Positions 53,160-64,000 of a stretch of DNA of 64,000 nt are shown in pieces. The notes below the pieces were generated by a model. It searched no databases. It worked only from the letters and a program-made list of their open reading frames with translations, and was not told the DNA's origin. This DNA is from Cryobacterium sp. M96 (GTDB lineage: Bacteria; Actinomycetota; Actinomycetes; Actinomycetales; Microbacteriaceae): contig NZ_PJJS01000050.1 in assembly GCF_002929845.1 (NCBI RefSeq), positions 112,139 through 176,138 of the forward strand, written 5' to 3'. The position numbers and the translations under genes were made by a program. How positions within the stretch are numbered: the stretch's first letter is position 1; each line of letters starts with the position of its first letter.

Positions 53160-54029
53160 ATGAGACTCACTAAAGGTCTAATGATTTCGGCCATTGCCCT
53201 CGCGAGCGTTCTCACGTTGAGCGGATGTACCGATTCCGCCCAGACGCCCGAGGCCGCACCGGTCGAGGAAACGGTTGAGTTCGAAGCCGGCACCTCCATG
53301 GCCGCGTTGAACGAGGCCGGGGCGATCACCATCGGCACCAAGTTCGACCAGCCGCTGTTCGGCCTCAAGGGCCCGGACAACAACCCGGTCGGCTTCGACG
53401 TCGAGATCGGCAAGCTCATCGCCGCGAAACTCGGCATCTCCGCCGACAAGATCAAGTGGACCGAGACCGTCTCGGCCAACCGCGAGCCCTTCCTCCAGAA
53501 CGGCCAGGTTGACCTTGTCGTCGCGACCTACACGATCAACGACACCCGCAAGGAGGTCGTCGACTTCGCCGGACCGTACTACCAGGCCGGCCAGGACCTG
53601 CTTGTGCTCGCCGGCAACCCCGACAAGATCACCGGCCCGGAGGACCTCGCCGGCAAGCCCGTCTGCACCGTGAGCGGCTCGACGTCGGAGAAGAACATCG
53701 CCGCGTACTCCGACAACGTGATCGCGACCGACACCTACTCCAACTGCTTGGGCCCGCTCCGCAGCGGCGAGGTTGTCGCCGTGACCACGGACAACGTTAT
53801 CCTGGCCGGCCTCGCCGACCAGAACGCCGGTGAGTTCGAGGTTGTCGACAACCCCTTCACCAAGGAGCCCTACGGCATCGGCCTGAAGAAGGACGACACC
53901 GAGTTCCGCACCTTCATCAACGATGTGCTCGATGAGGCGTACGAGGATGGCACGTGGGCCGAAGCCTGGGAAGCGACCGCCGGTACCGTGCTCGAGACCC
54001 CGACCCCGCCGGCAGTCGACCGGTACTAG
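53160..54029 (+). CDS. gluB: Glutamate-binding lipoprotein of the ABC transporter
   Basis: 289 residues. The signal peptide ends in the lipobox LSGC, so Cys23 is lipidated and the protein is tethered to the outer face of the membrane. The SBP_bac_3 fold is visible (FDVEIGKLIAAKLGI, QNGQVDLVVATYTINDTRK). ATG 53160 follows CAGGAG. A terminator-like hairpin separates it from gluC, which would favour excess binding protein. Glutamate specificity is inferred from operon order. Confidence 0.92.
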   Translation: MRLTKGLMISAIALASVLTLSGCTDSAQTPEAAPVEETVEFEAGTSMAALNEAGAITIGTKFDQPLFGLKGPDNNPVGFDVEIGKLIAAKLGISADKIKWTETVSANREPFLQNGQVDLVVATYTINDTRKEVVDFAGPYYQAGQDLLVLAGNPDKITGPEDLAGKPVCTVSGSTSEKNIAAYSDNVIATDTYSNCLGPLRSGEVVAVTTDNVILAGLADQNAGEFEVVDNPFTKEPYGIGLKKDDTEFRTFINDVLDEAYEDGTWAEAWEATAGTVLETPTPPAVDRY

Positions 54030-54047
54030 TCGCCGAAAGCAGCACCT

Positions 54048-54100
54048 GCTGATCGGGGCGGCCGCGCCGCACAGGCGGCCGCCTCGACCAGCACCTTTTT
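54048..54100 (+). terminator. Intercistronic terminator/attenuator between gluB and gluC
   Basis: An 18-bp stem (54048-54065 with 54075-54092, two non-Watson-Crick positions) with a 9-nt loop, then a T5 tract (54096-54100). It probably reduces transcription into the permease genes, or stabilises the gluB 3' end. Confidence 0.85.
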
Positions 54101-54164
54101 CCTGGTACCCGCACGACCCACCCGCACGACATCCAGATAGTCACTACAGAAGAGGAGGTGAGTT

Positions 54165-54812
54165 GTGGAAGCAGTCATCGAAAACCTGCCCCTGTTTCTG
54201 GAGGGCTTCAGAAATACATTGGGCCTTCTGCTTCTGGCCGGCACGGGAGCGCTCGTGTTCGGCATCATCATCGCTGCCATGCGCATCTCGCCCGTCGCAT
54301 CCCTGCGCGGATTCGCCACCGTCTACACCGAGATCGTGCGCAACACCCCGCTCACGCTGGTGCTGTTCTTCTGCGCCTACATCCTGCCCTACCTCCAGTT
54401 CAGCCCAGGCTACTTCGTGCTCGCCACGATCGGACTCACCGTCTACACCTCGCCGTTCGTCGCCGAAGCCCTGCGCTCGGGCGTCAACGGTGTGCACGTG
54501 GGTCAGGCCGAGGCCGCCCGCAGCGTGGGTCTGACCTTCACGCAGACCCTCTCGTTCGTCGTCATGCCCCAGGCGGTGCGCATGGTCATCCCGCCGCTCA
54601 TCAATGTGTTCATCGCCCTGACGAAGAACACCTCGGTCGCCGGTGCCTTCTTCGTCTTCGAACTCTTCGGCGCCGCCCGTAAGATCACCAACGATCGCGG
54701 CGATGAGGTGCTCGCGATCTTGCTCGCCGTCGCAGTCTTCTACCTCCTGGTCACCATCTCGCTCGGCCTGATCGCCGGTCGGGTCGAGAAGAAGGTGGCG
54801 GTTCTCCGATGA
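54165..54812 (+). CDS. gluC: Glutamate ABC transporter permease GluC
   Basis: 215 residues, HisMQ-type permease with about five membrane helices. The coupling EAA loop is AEAARSVGLTFTQTLSFVVM. GTG 54165 follows AGGAGG (54153-54158). It overlaps gluD by 4 nt and forms the heterodimeric channel with it. Confidence 0.93.
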   Translation: MEAVIENLPLFLEGFRNTLGLLLLAGTGALVFGIIIAAMRISPVASLRGFATVYTEIVRNTPLTLVLFFCAYILPYLQFSPGYFVLATIGLTVYTSPFVAEALRSGVNGVHVGQAEAARSVGLTFTQTLSFVVMPQAVRMVIPPLINVFIALTKNTSVAGAFFVFELFGAARKITNDRGDEVLAILLAVAVFYLLVTISLGLIAGRVEKKVAVLR

Positions 54813-55732
54813 CTTCCGTGCTTTACGACGCTCCGGGCCCCAAGGCCATCTTCCGTTCCCGGCTGTTCTCCGTGGTGGCCGGCCTTGTCATCGCCGCCGG
54901 CCTGGTCTGGCTGATCCTGGCGCTGGGTGCGCCCAAGACCAGCGCCAACGGCGCCGTTCAGCCGGGCCTCTGGGACGTCTCCCGGTGGGACGTCTTCGCC
55001 GACCGCGAGGTCTGGCGCACGCTCGGCCGCGGAGCGCTGAACACCCTCCGAATGGCCGGCGTCGCCGCCGCGTTCGCCCTGGTGCTCGGTGTGCTGTTCT
55101 CCTTCGGGCGCGTCTCCGACACTAAATGGATTCGGATCCCGACCACGGTCGTGCTCGAATTCGTGCGCGGCATGCCCGTACTGCTGATGATGCTTTTCAT
55201 CCTCCTCGTCTTCTCCACCGGCTCCTTCTGGGCCGGTGTCGCCGCCCTCTCCGTCTATAACGGCGCGATCATCGGCGAGGCGCTGCGGGCCGGCATCAAA
55301 AGCCTGCCTCGCGGCCAGCGCGAGGCTGGGCTGGCCATCGGGCTCACGCCCGTGGCAACCCGGTTCCGGATCGAGTTCCCGCAGGCGTTCCGGCAGATGC
55401 TGCCGATCATCATCGCGCAGCTCGTCGTGCTCCTCAAGGACACGTCCCTGGCGTTCGTGGTCGGCTACGAGGAGCTCCTCCGCAGCGGGCTGTACAACCT
55501 GACGAACTTTTTCGGCAGCCGGTACTCCTTCTCCTTCTTCCTCGTCGTGCTCGCGATCTACCTGACGATGAACCTACTGCTCTCCTGGCTGGCCCGCGTC
55601 ATCGCCCGCCGCACCGGTTCCAAGTCCGGCGGCGTCACCACGGACACGAAGGCGCCGCCTGAGAAGCCCCTCGATCCCGAGGTGGTCTACCCCGCTGCGC
55701 TCGGCAACCAGATGGGCGCCCGGGGGCTTTAG
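54809..55732 (+). CDS. gluD: Glutamate ABC transporter permease GluD
   Basis: 307 residues, second HisMQ permease. After an extended first helix and external loop, the segment RTLGRGALNTLRMAG starts the core; the EAA loop is REAGLAIGLTPVATRFRIEF. The C-terminal ~40 residues are a polar tail. The ATG overlaps the gluC stop (ATGA). Confidence 0.93.
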   Translation: MTSVLYDAPGPKAIFRSRLFSVVAGLVIAAGLVWLILALGAPKTSANGAVQPGLWDVSRWDVFADREVWRTLGRGALNTLRMAGVAAAFALVLGVLFSFGRVSDTKWIRIPTTVVLEFVRGMPVLLMMLFILLVFSTGSFWAGVAALSVYNGAIIGEALRAGIKSLPRGQREAGLAIGLTPVATRFRIEFPQAFRQMLPIIIAQLVVLLKDTSLAFVVGYEELLRSGLYNLTNFFGSRYSFSFFLVVLAIYLTMNLLLSWLARVIARRTGSKSGGVTTDTKAPPEKPLDPEVVYPAALGNQMGARGL

Positions 55733-55738
55733 CGGCAC

Positions 55739-55744
55739 TAAACT
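55739..55744 (+). promoter_or_regulatory. -10 box of a predicted leaderless pheS transcript
   Basis: TAAACT ends 8 nt before GTG 55753. Confidence 0.5.
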
Positions 55745-55752
55745 TATGCCTT

Positions 55753-56793
55753 GTGTCTGACCCCACTGAGATCTCTGAACCAGTCGTGAGCGCGGCCGTC
55801 GACGCCGCACTCGCCGCCATTGACGCCGCGAACGACTCCGCGGCCCTGAAAACCGTGCGCACCGAGCACACCGGCGAGGCCTCCCCGCTGGCCCGACTCA
55901 ACGCGCTGATGCGCAGCGTGCCGGGCAACCAGAAGGCCGCCGCCGGCAAGCTCCTCGGCCAGGCCCGAGGTGCCGTCGCCCAGGCGTTCGCCGCCCGCGA
56001 GGCCGCGATCACCGAGGCTGAGGCAACCGCTCAGCTCGCGGCCGAAACAATCGACGTGACGGCGGCGGCCTCCACCTGGAAGCCCGGCGCGCGGCATCCG
56101 CTCACCCTGTTGCAGGAGCGCGTCGCGGATGTCTTCGTCGGCATGGGCTGGGAGGTCGCCGAGGGCCCCGAGCTCGAGAGCGAGTGGTTCAACTTCGACG
56201 CCCTCAATTTCGACGAGGACCACCCGGCCCGTGCCATGCAGGACACGTTCTTCATCGACCCACCCGAGGCACACCTGGTACTGCGCACCCACACCTCGCC
56301 GGTACAGCTGCGTGCCCTGTTGTCGCGCGAACTTCCCGTTTATGTCGTCGCGCCCGGCCGGGTGTTCCGCACCGACGAACTTGACGCCACGCACACGCCC
56401 GTGTTCCACCAGATCGAGGGCATCGCCGTCGACAAGGGCCTGACCATGGCGCACCTGCGCGGCACTCTCGACCATTTCGTGCAGGCCATGTTCGGCCCCG
56501 AGGCGAAGGTGCGCCTGCGCCCCAACTACTTCCCGTTCACCGAGCCGAGCGCCGAACTCGACCTGTGGCACCCGACCTTCAAGGACGGCGCCCGCTGGAT
56601 CGAGTGGGGCGGCTGCGGCATGGTCAACGCCAATGTGTTGCGTTCCGCCGGGATCGACCCGGAGGTCTACTCCGGATTCGCGTTCGGCGTCGGCGTCGAA
56701 CGGGCATTGATGTTCCGAAATGATGTGAAGGATATGCACGACATGGTCGAAGGCGACGTCCGGTTCAGCCAGCAGTACGGGATGACCGTCTGA
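55753..56793 (+). CDS. pheS: Phenylalanine--tRNA ligase alpha subunit
   Basis: 346 residues. An N-terminal coiled-coil arm (to about residue 85) precedes the class II catalytic core: motif 2 FRTDELDATHTPVFHQIEG and motif 3 FAFGVGVERALM. The GTG start fits the -10 spacing. The stop overlaps the pheT start (TGATG). Confidence 0.96.
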   Translation: MSDPTEISEPVVSAAVDAALAAIDAANDSAALKTVRTEHTGEASPLARLNALMRSVPGNQKAAAGKLLGQARGAVAQAFAAREAAITEAEATAQLAAETIDVTAAASTWKPGARHPLTLLQERVADVFVGMGWEVAEGPELESEWFNFDALNFDEDHPARAMQDTFFIDPPEAHLVLRTHTSPVQLRALLSRELPVYVVAPGRVFRTDELDATHTPVFHQIEGIAVDKGLTMAHLRGTLDHFVQAMFGPEAKVRLRPNYFPFTEPSAELDLWHPTFKDGARWIEWGGCGMVNANVLRSAGIDPEVYSGFAFGVGVERALMFRNDVKDMHDMVEGDVRFSQQYGMTV

Positions 56794-59327
56794 TGCGCGT
56801 ACCACTGAGCTGGCTGGCTGAGTTCGTCGACCTGGCCCCGGGCATCACGCCCGAGGACGTGCACGCCGCCCTGGTGAGCGTGGGCCTCGAAGAGGAGGAG
56901 ATCCACCGCTTCGAGCTGACCGGGCCGATCGTGGTCGGCCAGGTGCTCGAGTTCGTCGGCGAGGAGCAGACCAACGGCAAGACCATCAACTGGTGCCAGG
57001 TGCGCGTCGCCGCTGACGGCGAGCTCGCGGCCGACGGCGGCCCGGCCGTGCACGGCATTGTCTGCGGCGCCCACAACTTCGTCGTCGGCGACAAGGTTGT
57101 CGTGACCCTGCCCGGCGCCGTGCTGCCCGGTCCGTTCCCGATCGCGCCCCGCAAGACCTACGGCCACGTGTCCGACGGCATGATCGCCTCGGCCCGCGAA
57201 CTCGGCCTCGGCGACGAGCACGACGGCATCCTGGTGCTCGGCAGCCTCGGCCTCGACCCCGAGATCGGCACGGATGCGATCAGCCTGCTGGGCCTGGACG
57301 ACACCGCCGTCGAGATCAACGTCACGCCCGACCGGGGCTACGCCTTCTCGATCCGTGGCGTCGCCCGCGAGTACGCGCACGCCACCGGGGCTGCCTTCCG
57401 CGACCCGGCGCTCTCCGTCACCGCGGACGCGTCCACGGTCGCCTTCCCGGTCACCATCGCCGATCAGGCCCCGATCCGCGGTCGCGTCGGCGCGAGCGTG
57501 TTCGTCACCCGCGCGGTGCGCGGCGTGGACCCCACCCGGCCGTCTCCGGCCTGGTTGATCGCCCGCCTGAAGCTGGCCGGCATCCGTTCGATCTCGCTGA
57601 TCGTCGACGTCACCAACTACGTGATGATCGAGCTCGGCCAGCCGATCCACGGCTACGACCTTGACAAGCTGGCCGGCGGTATCACCGTGCGTCGCGCAGA
57701 ACCGGGCGAGAAGCTCGTCACCCTCGACGACGTCACCCGCATTCTCAACGCCGAAGACTTGCTGATCACCGACGAGTCCGGACCGATCGGTCTGGCCGGC
57801 GTAATGGGCGGTCAGAGCACCGAGATCGGTTCCGCGACCACGAATGTGCTGATCGAGGCCGCGAACTTCGACCCGGTATCGATCGCGCGCACGGCCCGTC
57901 GGCACAAGCTTCCCAGCGAGGCATCCCGCAGGTTCGAGCGCGGGGTGGACCCGGCCGTGGCCGCGGTCGCCGCCGCCCGCGTCGTTCAGTTGCTGGTCGA
58001 GCTCTCCGGGGGAGAAGCCGACGGCCTCGGCTCCCTGCACGACGCCACGCCCGACGCCGAGCCGATCTTCCTGCCGACCGGCTTCATCTCCGGCCTGATC
58101 GGACTCGACTACACCCGCGAGGAGGTGCGCACCTCGCTGGCCGAGATCGGCGCCTCGATCGAGGAGACTGAGATCGGGCTGAACGTCACCGCCCCGAGCT
58201 GGCGCCCCGACCTGACGGACAAGTGGACCCTGGCCGAGGAAGTCGCCCGCATCGTCGGTTACGACCGCATCCCCTCGGTGCTGCCCGTCGCCCCGCCCGG
58301 GCGCAGCCTCACCCACGCGCAGACCCTGCGCCGCCAGGTGGCGCAGACCCTGGCGGCCACCGGCCACACCGAGGTGCTCGCGTACCCGTTCGTGGCGGAG
58401 AAGTCGAACAACCTGTTCGGGCTGCCCATCGGCCCTGCTGTTCCGCAGATCCGGGTTGCCAACCCGCTCGACGGAGAGGCGCCGTTCCTGCGCACGTCGA
58501 TCCTGCCCGGGCTGCTGCAGATCGCACACCGCAACCGCTCGCGCGGCCTCACCGACCTGGCCGTCTTCGAACTGGGCTTGGTGTTCCGGCCGGTGGCGGG
58601 CATCCGTTACGGCGGCTCCGTCGTGCCGCCCGGCGCGGTGCGCCCGAGCGCGCAGCTGGAGGCCGAGCTCAACGCGGGCATCCCGCCGCAGCCTCTGTCG
58701 GTGGCGGTCGTGCTGACCGGCTCCGTCGTGCGGCACCAGCCGGGGCAGCCCGCCGTGGCCGCAAGCTGGCAGCACGCCCTCGCCGCGGTGCAGCAGGTCG
58801 CGCTGGCCGCCGGCGTTCCGATCACGGTTCGCCAGGGTTCGCACCAGGCCATGCATCCCGGCCGCACCGCCGAGCTGTTCGTGACGACGGATGCCGGCAC
58901 GACCTCGGTCGGCTACGCCGGCGAACTGCTGCCCAGCATCGCCCGCGACGCGGACCTGCCCGCGGTCGTCGCGGTTGCCGAGATCGACCTGACCGCCGTG
59001 TTCGCGGAGGCCGGCGCCGAGCTGCGCGCCACACCGATCGCCACGATGCCGGCCGCCACACAGGACCTGTCCCTCGTGGTCGACGCCGGCGTGCCGGCCG
59101 GCGACGTGCTCCGCACGCTGCTCGAGGGCTGCGGGCCGCTGCTCGACCACGCCGAACTCGTCGACGATTACCGCGGCACGGGCGTGCCGTCCGGACGCAA
59201 GTCACTGACGTTCGCGCTGCGGTTCCGGGCGCCGGAGCGCACCCTCACCGCCGCGGAGGCCAGCGACGCCAAACTCGCCGGCGTCGCGGTGGCCGCCGCC
59301 CGCTTCGGGGCCACTCTCCGCGAGTAG
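56793..59327 (+). CDS. pheT: Phenylalanine--tRNA ligase beta subunit
   Basis: 844 residues. Order: N-terminal MRVPLSWLAEFVDL, a tRNA-binding EMAP-like domain (WCQVRVAADGELAADG, HGIVCGAHNF), B3/B4 editing domain, B5, and a C-terminal anticodon-binding FDX-ACB domain (SGRKSLTFALRFRAPERTLT). It forms the alpha2-beta2 enzyme with PheS. The arginine operon follows on the same strand. Confidence 0.96.
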   Translation: MRVPLSWLAEFVDLAPGITPEDVHAALVSVGLEEEEIHRFELTGPIVVGQVLEFVGEEQTNGKTINWCQVRVAADGELAADGGPAVHGIVCGAHNFVVGDKVVVTLPGAVLPGPFPIAPRKTYGHVSDGMIASARELGLGDEHDGILVLGSLGLDPEIGTDAISLLGLDDTAVEINVTPDRGYAFSIRGVAREYAHATGAAFRDPALSVTADASTVAFPVTIADQAPIRGRVGASVFVTRAVRGVDPTRPSPAWLIARLKLAGIRSISLIVDVTNYVMIELGQPIHGYDLDKLAGGITVRRAEPGEKLVTLDDVTRILNAEDLLITDESGPIGLAGVMGGQSTEIGSATTNVLIEAANFDPVSIARTARRHKLPSEASRRFERGVDPAVAAVAAARVVQLLVELSGGEADGLGSLHDATPDAEPIFLPTGFISGLIGLDYTREEVRTSLAEIGASIEETEIGLNVTAPSWRPDLTDKWTLAEEVARIVGYDRIPSVLPVAPPGRSLTHAQTLRRQVAQTLAATGHTEVLAYPFVAEKSNNLFGLPIGPAVPQIRVANPLDGEAPFLRTSILPGLLQIAHRNRSRGLTDLAVFELGLVFRPVAGIRYGGSVVPPGAVRPSAQLEAELNAGIPPQPLSVAVVLTGSVVRHQPGQPAVAASWQHALAAVQQVALAAGVPITVRQGSHQAMHPGRTAELFVTTDAGTTSVGYAGELLPSIARDADLPAVVAVAEIDLTAVFAEAGAELRATPIATMPAATQDLSLVVDAGVPAGDVLRTLLEGCGPLLDHAELVDDYRGTGVPSGRKSLTFALRFRAPERTLTAAEASDAKLAGVAVAAARFGATLRE

Positions 59328-59365
59328 CGCGAGTAGCGCGAGTGGCGCGGGCTGGCGCCCGCTCC

Positions 59366-59428
59366 GCGCGCCGAGAGTCACCGCCCGGGCGGCGATTATC
59401 GGCGCGAACGGCGATTCTCGGCGCGCGG
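59366..59428. repeat. Inverted and tandem repeats upstream of argC
   Basis: GCGCGCCGAGA (59366-59376) is the perfect complement of TCTCGGCGCGC (59416-59426). Between and overlapping them are two 19-bp tandem units (59391-59409 and 59410-59428) of the type GGCGATTMTCGGCGCG. It may terminate pheT transcription or serve as an operator for arginine genes. Confidence 0.65.
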
Positions 59429-59438
59429 GGCGGCGCGC

Positions 59439-59444
59439 TAGGTT
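59439..59444 (+). promoter_or_regulatory. -10 box of a predicted leaderless argC transcript
   Basis: TAGGTT ends 6 nt before ATG 59451. It lies just after the repeat structure. Confidence 0.55.
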
Positions 59445-59450
59445 GGGAAC

Positions 59451-60494
59451 ATGTCTTTTTCGGTGGCGGTGGCAGGTGCGAGTGGCTACGCGGGCGGTGA
59501 ATTGTTGCGTCTGTTGGCCGGGCACCCCGACTTCGAGGTGCGCACGGTCACGGCGCACAGCACTGCCGGGCAGCGTCTGATCGACGCGCAGCCGCACCTG
59601 CGCTCGCTCGCGCACCTCACCCTGGTCGACACGACGCCCGAAACCCTCGCCGGGCACGATGTGGTGTTCCTCGCCCTGCCCCACGGGGCATCCGGTGCCC
59701 TCACCGCGCACCTTTCCGCCGACACGCTCGTCGTGGACTGCGGTGCCGACCATCGGCTCGAAAGTGAGAGCGACTGGGCGGCGTTCTACGGGGGCGACTA
59801 CTTCGGCGCCTGGACCTACGGCGTGCCCGAGCTCCCGGTGGTCGGCGGCACGCAGCGCTCCCGGTTGGCCGGCTCCCGCCGCGTCGCCGCCCCCGGCTGC
59901 AACGCGAGCACGGTGGCGTTGGCGCTGGCGCCGGGCATCCGTGCCGGGGTGATCGAGCCCGAAGACTTGGCCGCGGTGCTCGCGGTCGGACCCTCCGGCG
60001 CCGGCAAGAGTCTGACGCTGCCGAACCTCGCAAGCGAGATCCTCGGCTCCGCGAACCCCTACGCGGTCGGCGGCGTGCACCGCCACATCCCCGAAATCCA
60101 GCAGAGCCTGCGCTGGGCAGGGGCCTCGAACCCGACCATCTCATTCACCCCGGTGATCGTGCCGATGTCGCGGGGAATCCTCTGCACCGCGACGGCCCGT
60201 CTCGTGCCCGGTACATCCGGCGCCGAGGTGCGCGCCGCCTGGGAGGCGACCTACGCCGACGAACCGTTCGTGCATGTGCTGCCGGAGGGCCGATTCCCGC
60301 GCACGGGCGATGTGCTCGGCGCCAACACCGCGCTGATCGGCCTCGCCGTCGACGAGGCCGTGGGCCGCGTCGTGACGATCACCGCCGTCGACAATCTCAC
60401 CAAGGGCACCGCCGGTGCCGCCATCCAGTCCGCCAACCTGGCGTTGGGACTGCCCGAGACCACGGGCCTGAGCACGAATGGAGTTGCCCCATGA
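59451..60494 (+). CDS. argC: N-acetyl-gamma-glutamyl-phosphate reductase
   Basis: 347 residues. The NADPH loop is [16 protein letters not shown]; the active-site cysteine is in [13 protein letters not shown]; the dimer/substrate part includes [12 protein letters not shown]. First gene of argCJBDF, the typical actinobacterial order. The stop overlaps argJ (ATGA). Confidence 0.95.
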   Translation: MSFSVAVAGASGYAGGELLRLLAGHPDFEVRTVTAHSTAGQRLIDAQPHLRSLAHLTLVDTTPETLAGHDVVFLALPHGASGALTAHLSADTLVVDCGADHRLESESDWAAFYGGDYFGAWTYGVPELPVVGGTQRSRLAGSRRVAAPGCNASTVALALAPGIRAGVIEPEDLAAVLAVGPSGAGKSLTLPNLASEILGSANPYAVGGVHRHIPEIQQSLRWAGASNPTISFTPVIVPMSRGILCTATARLVPGTSGAEVRAAWEATYADEPFVHVLPEGRFPRTGDVLGANTALIGLAVDEAVGRVVTITAVDNLTKGTAGAAIQSANLALGLPETTGLSTNGVAP

Positions 60495-61659
60495 GTGTCA
60501 CCGCCCCCGCCGGGTTCGCCGCCGCCGGAGTTACCGCCGGCCTGAAACAGTCCGGCGGGCTCGACCTCGCCGTCGTGCAGAACCTCGGCCCGCTCACCAG
60601 CGCGGCCAGCGTTTTCACCAGTAACCGGTGCAAGGCGAACCCGGTGCTTTGGAGCGAGCAGGTCATGAAGGGCGGCCGAGTCAAGGCCATCGTGCTCAAC
60701 TCGGGCGGCGCGAACTGCTACACCGGCAGCATCGGCTTCCAGACCACGCACGCCACCGCCGAGGCCATCGCCGACCGCTTGGAGATCTCCGCCGGCGAGG
60801 TGCTGGTCTGTTCCACCGGCCTGATCGGCGAACAGCTCGACCTCGGCAAGATCACCGCCGGCGTGTGGGACGCGACCCTCGCGCTGCAGGGTGAGAAGGC
60901 CACCTCCGACGCCGCCGGCCTGGCCGTGGCGCAGGCGATCATGACCACCGACACCACACCCAAGCAGACCATGCTCGTTTCCGACACCGGCTGGACCATC
61001 GGCGGCATGGCCAAGGGCGCCGGAATGCTCGCGCCTGGCCTTGCCACCATGCTCGTGGTGCTGACCACCGACGCCGTGCTCGACTCCGAGCAGCTGGACG
61101 TGGCCCTCCGCCAGGCCACCCGGGTCACGTTCGACCGCCTCGACTCCGACGGCTGCATGTCCACCAACGACACTGTCACCCTCCTCGGCTCCGGGGCGAG
61201 CGGGGTCACCGCCGACCTGGCCGAATTCTCGGATGCCCTGATCGCCATCTGCCAGGACCTCACCCTGCAGCTGCAGGCCGACGCCGAGGGGTCCGCCCAC
61301 GACGTCGCCATTACGGTGCGGCACGCCGGCACCGAGGCCGACGCCGTCACGGTCGCCCGCGCGGTCTCCCGCAGCAACCTGTTCAAGACCGCGATCTTCG
61401 GCAACGACCCGAATTGGGGCCGCGTGCTCGCGGCGGTCGGTACGACGGATGCCGCCTTCGACCCCTACGGCATCGACGTCGCCATCAATGGCGTGCAGGT
61501 CTGCACCGCGGGGGAACCCGACCAGCCGCGTGAGCTCGTCGACCTCACCCCCCGCTCGGTCTCCGTGCTGATCGACCTGCACGAGGGCGACGAGACGGCC
61601 ACCATCTGGACCAACGACCTCACCCACGCCTACGTCGAAGAGAACAGCGCGTACTCGAG

Positions 61660-61663
<4 letters not shown>
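60491..61663 (+). CDS. argJ: Glutamate N-acetyltransferase / amino-acid acetyltransferase
   Basis: 390 residues, self-cleaving Ntn-type enzyme. The autoproteolysis site is in [20 protein letters not shown], where the threonine of ATML becomes the nucleophile of the beta chain. It recycles the acetyl group from N-acetylornithine to glutamate; being bifunctional cannot be decided from sequence. It overlaps argC and argB by 4 nt each. Confidence 0.95.

Positions 61664-64000
<2,337 letters not shown>

Overview
The window is core chromosome of a high-GC actinobacterium, most probably a Microbacteriaceae member (Cryobacterium/Leifsonia-like). This rests on base composition, on gene order (pgsA-cinA-clgR-DUF3046-recA-recX-miaB-miaA-dapF-hflX, then lexA back-to-back with a LysM gene, then hisC-hisB-hisH-priA-sseB, DUF1844/infC-rpmI-rplT and pheST-argCJBDF), and on actinobacterial hallmarks such as ThyX, ClgR, an actinobacterial-type HisA (PriA) and GluABCD. 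The genus is inferred. I see no tRNA, rRNA, CRISPR array, prophage, transposase or other large accessory island.

Layout. 1-3080: end of a leucine-degradation type operon (biotin carboxylase subunit, acyl-CoA dehydrogenase, MaoC protein, CitE lyase). 3353-13936: glutathione peroxidase, a first RNase J, a bifunctional penicillin-binding protein, peptide release factor 3, aldo/keto reductase, M16 peptidase, histidine phosphatase and GNAT. 13981-25642: dapB and a TPR protein; a minus-strand block (epimerase, OsmC, DUF4395, thioredoxin-like); then thyX, dapA, a second RNase J, ftsK, pgsA and cinA. 25832-34438: clgR, DUF3046, recA-recX, miaB-miaA, dapF, an rRNA methyltransferase and hflX. 34732-39604: metF-metE, lexA and an SOS-type LysM gene. 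39654-49799: his genes, sseB, lhr-nei and DUF1844. 50086-55732: infC-rpmI-rplT, an rRNA methyltransferase and gluABCD. 55753-64000: pheST and the arginine operon argC-J-B-D-F, with argF cut by the window end.

Expression. Junctions inside operons are typically 4-nt start/stop overlaps (ATGA, GTGA, TTGA), most strikingly through argC-argJ-argB-argD. About a dozen transcription units have a TAnnnT -10 hexamer ending only 6-8 nt before the start codon, which predicts leaderless mRNAs. LexA boxes of the actinobacterial form (TCGAAC-N4-GTTCGA) lie in front of recA and in the lexA/LysM divergent region. infC begins with AUC. A strong hairpin with a T5 tract separates gluB from gluC.

Most unusual signals. 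(1) An 89-bp palindromic element is present twice (8118-8206 and 43685-43773, opposite orientations, identical arm spacing), plus two solitary 14-nt half-arms, all just downstream of genes. (2) In-frame 15-bp tandem repeats decorate protein termini (FtsK, MiaB, Lhr) and one intergenic region, with related 6-bp and 18-bp repeats in RecX and ArgB. (3) The first RNase J has an ATG placed one nucleotide out of frame by a 7-T run, and a possible leaderless 17-codon ORF upstream. (4) The octamer CGGATGCC is strongly over-represented. There is no obvious complete new multi-gene system; the novelty lies in these small elements and in expression signals.
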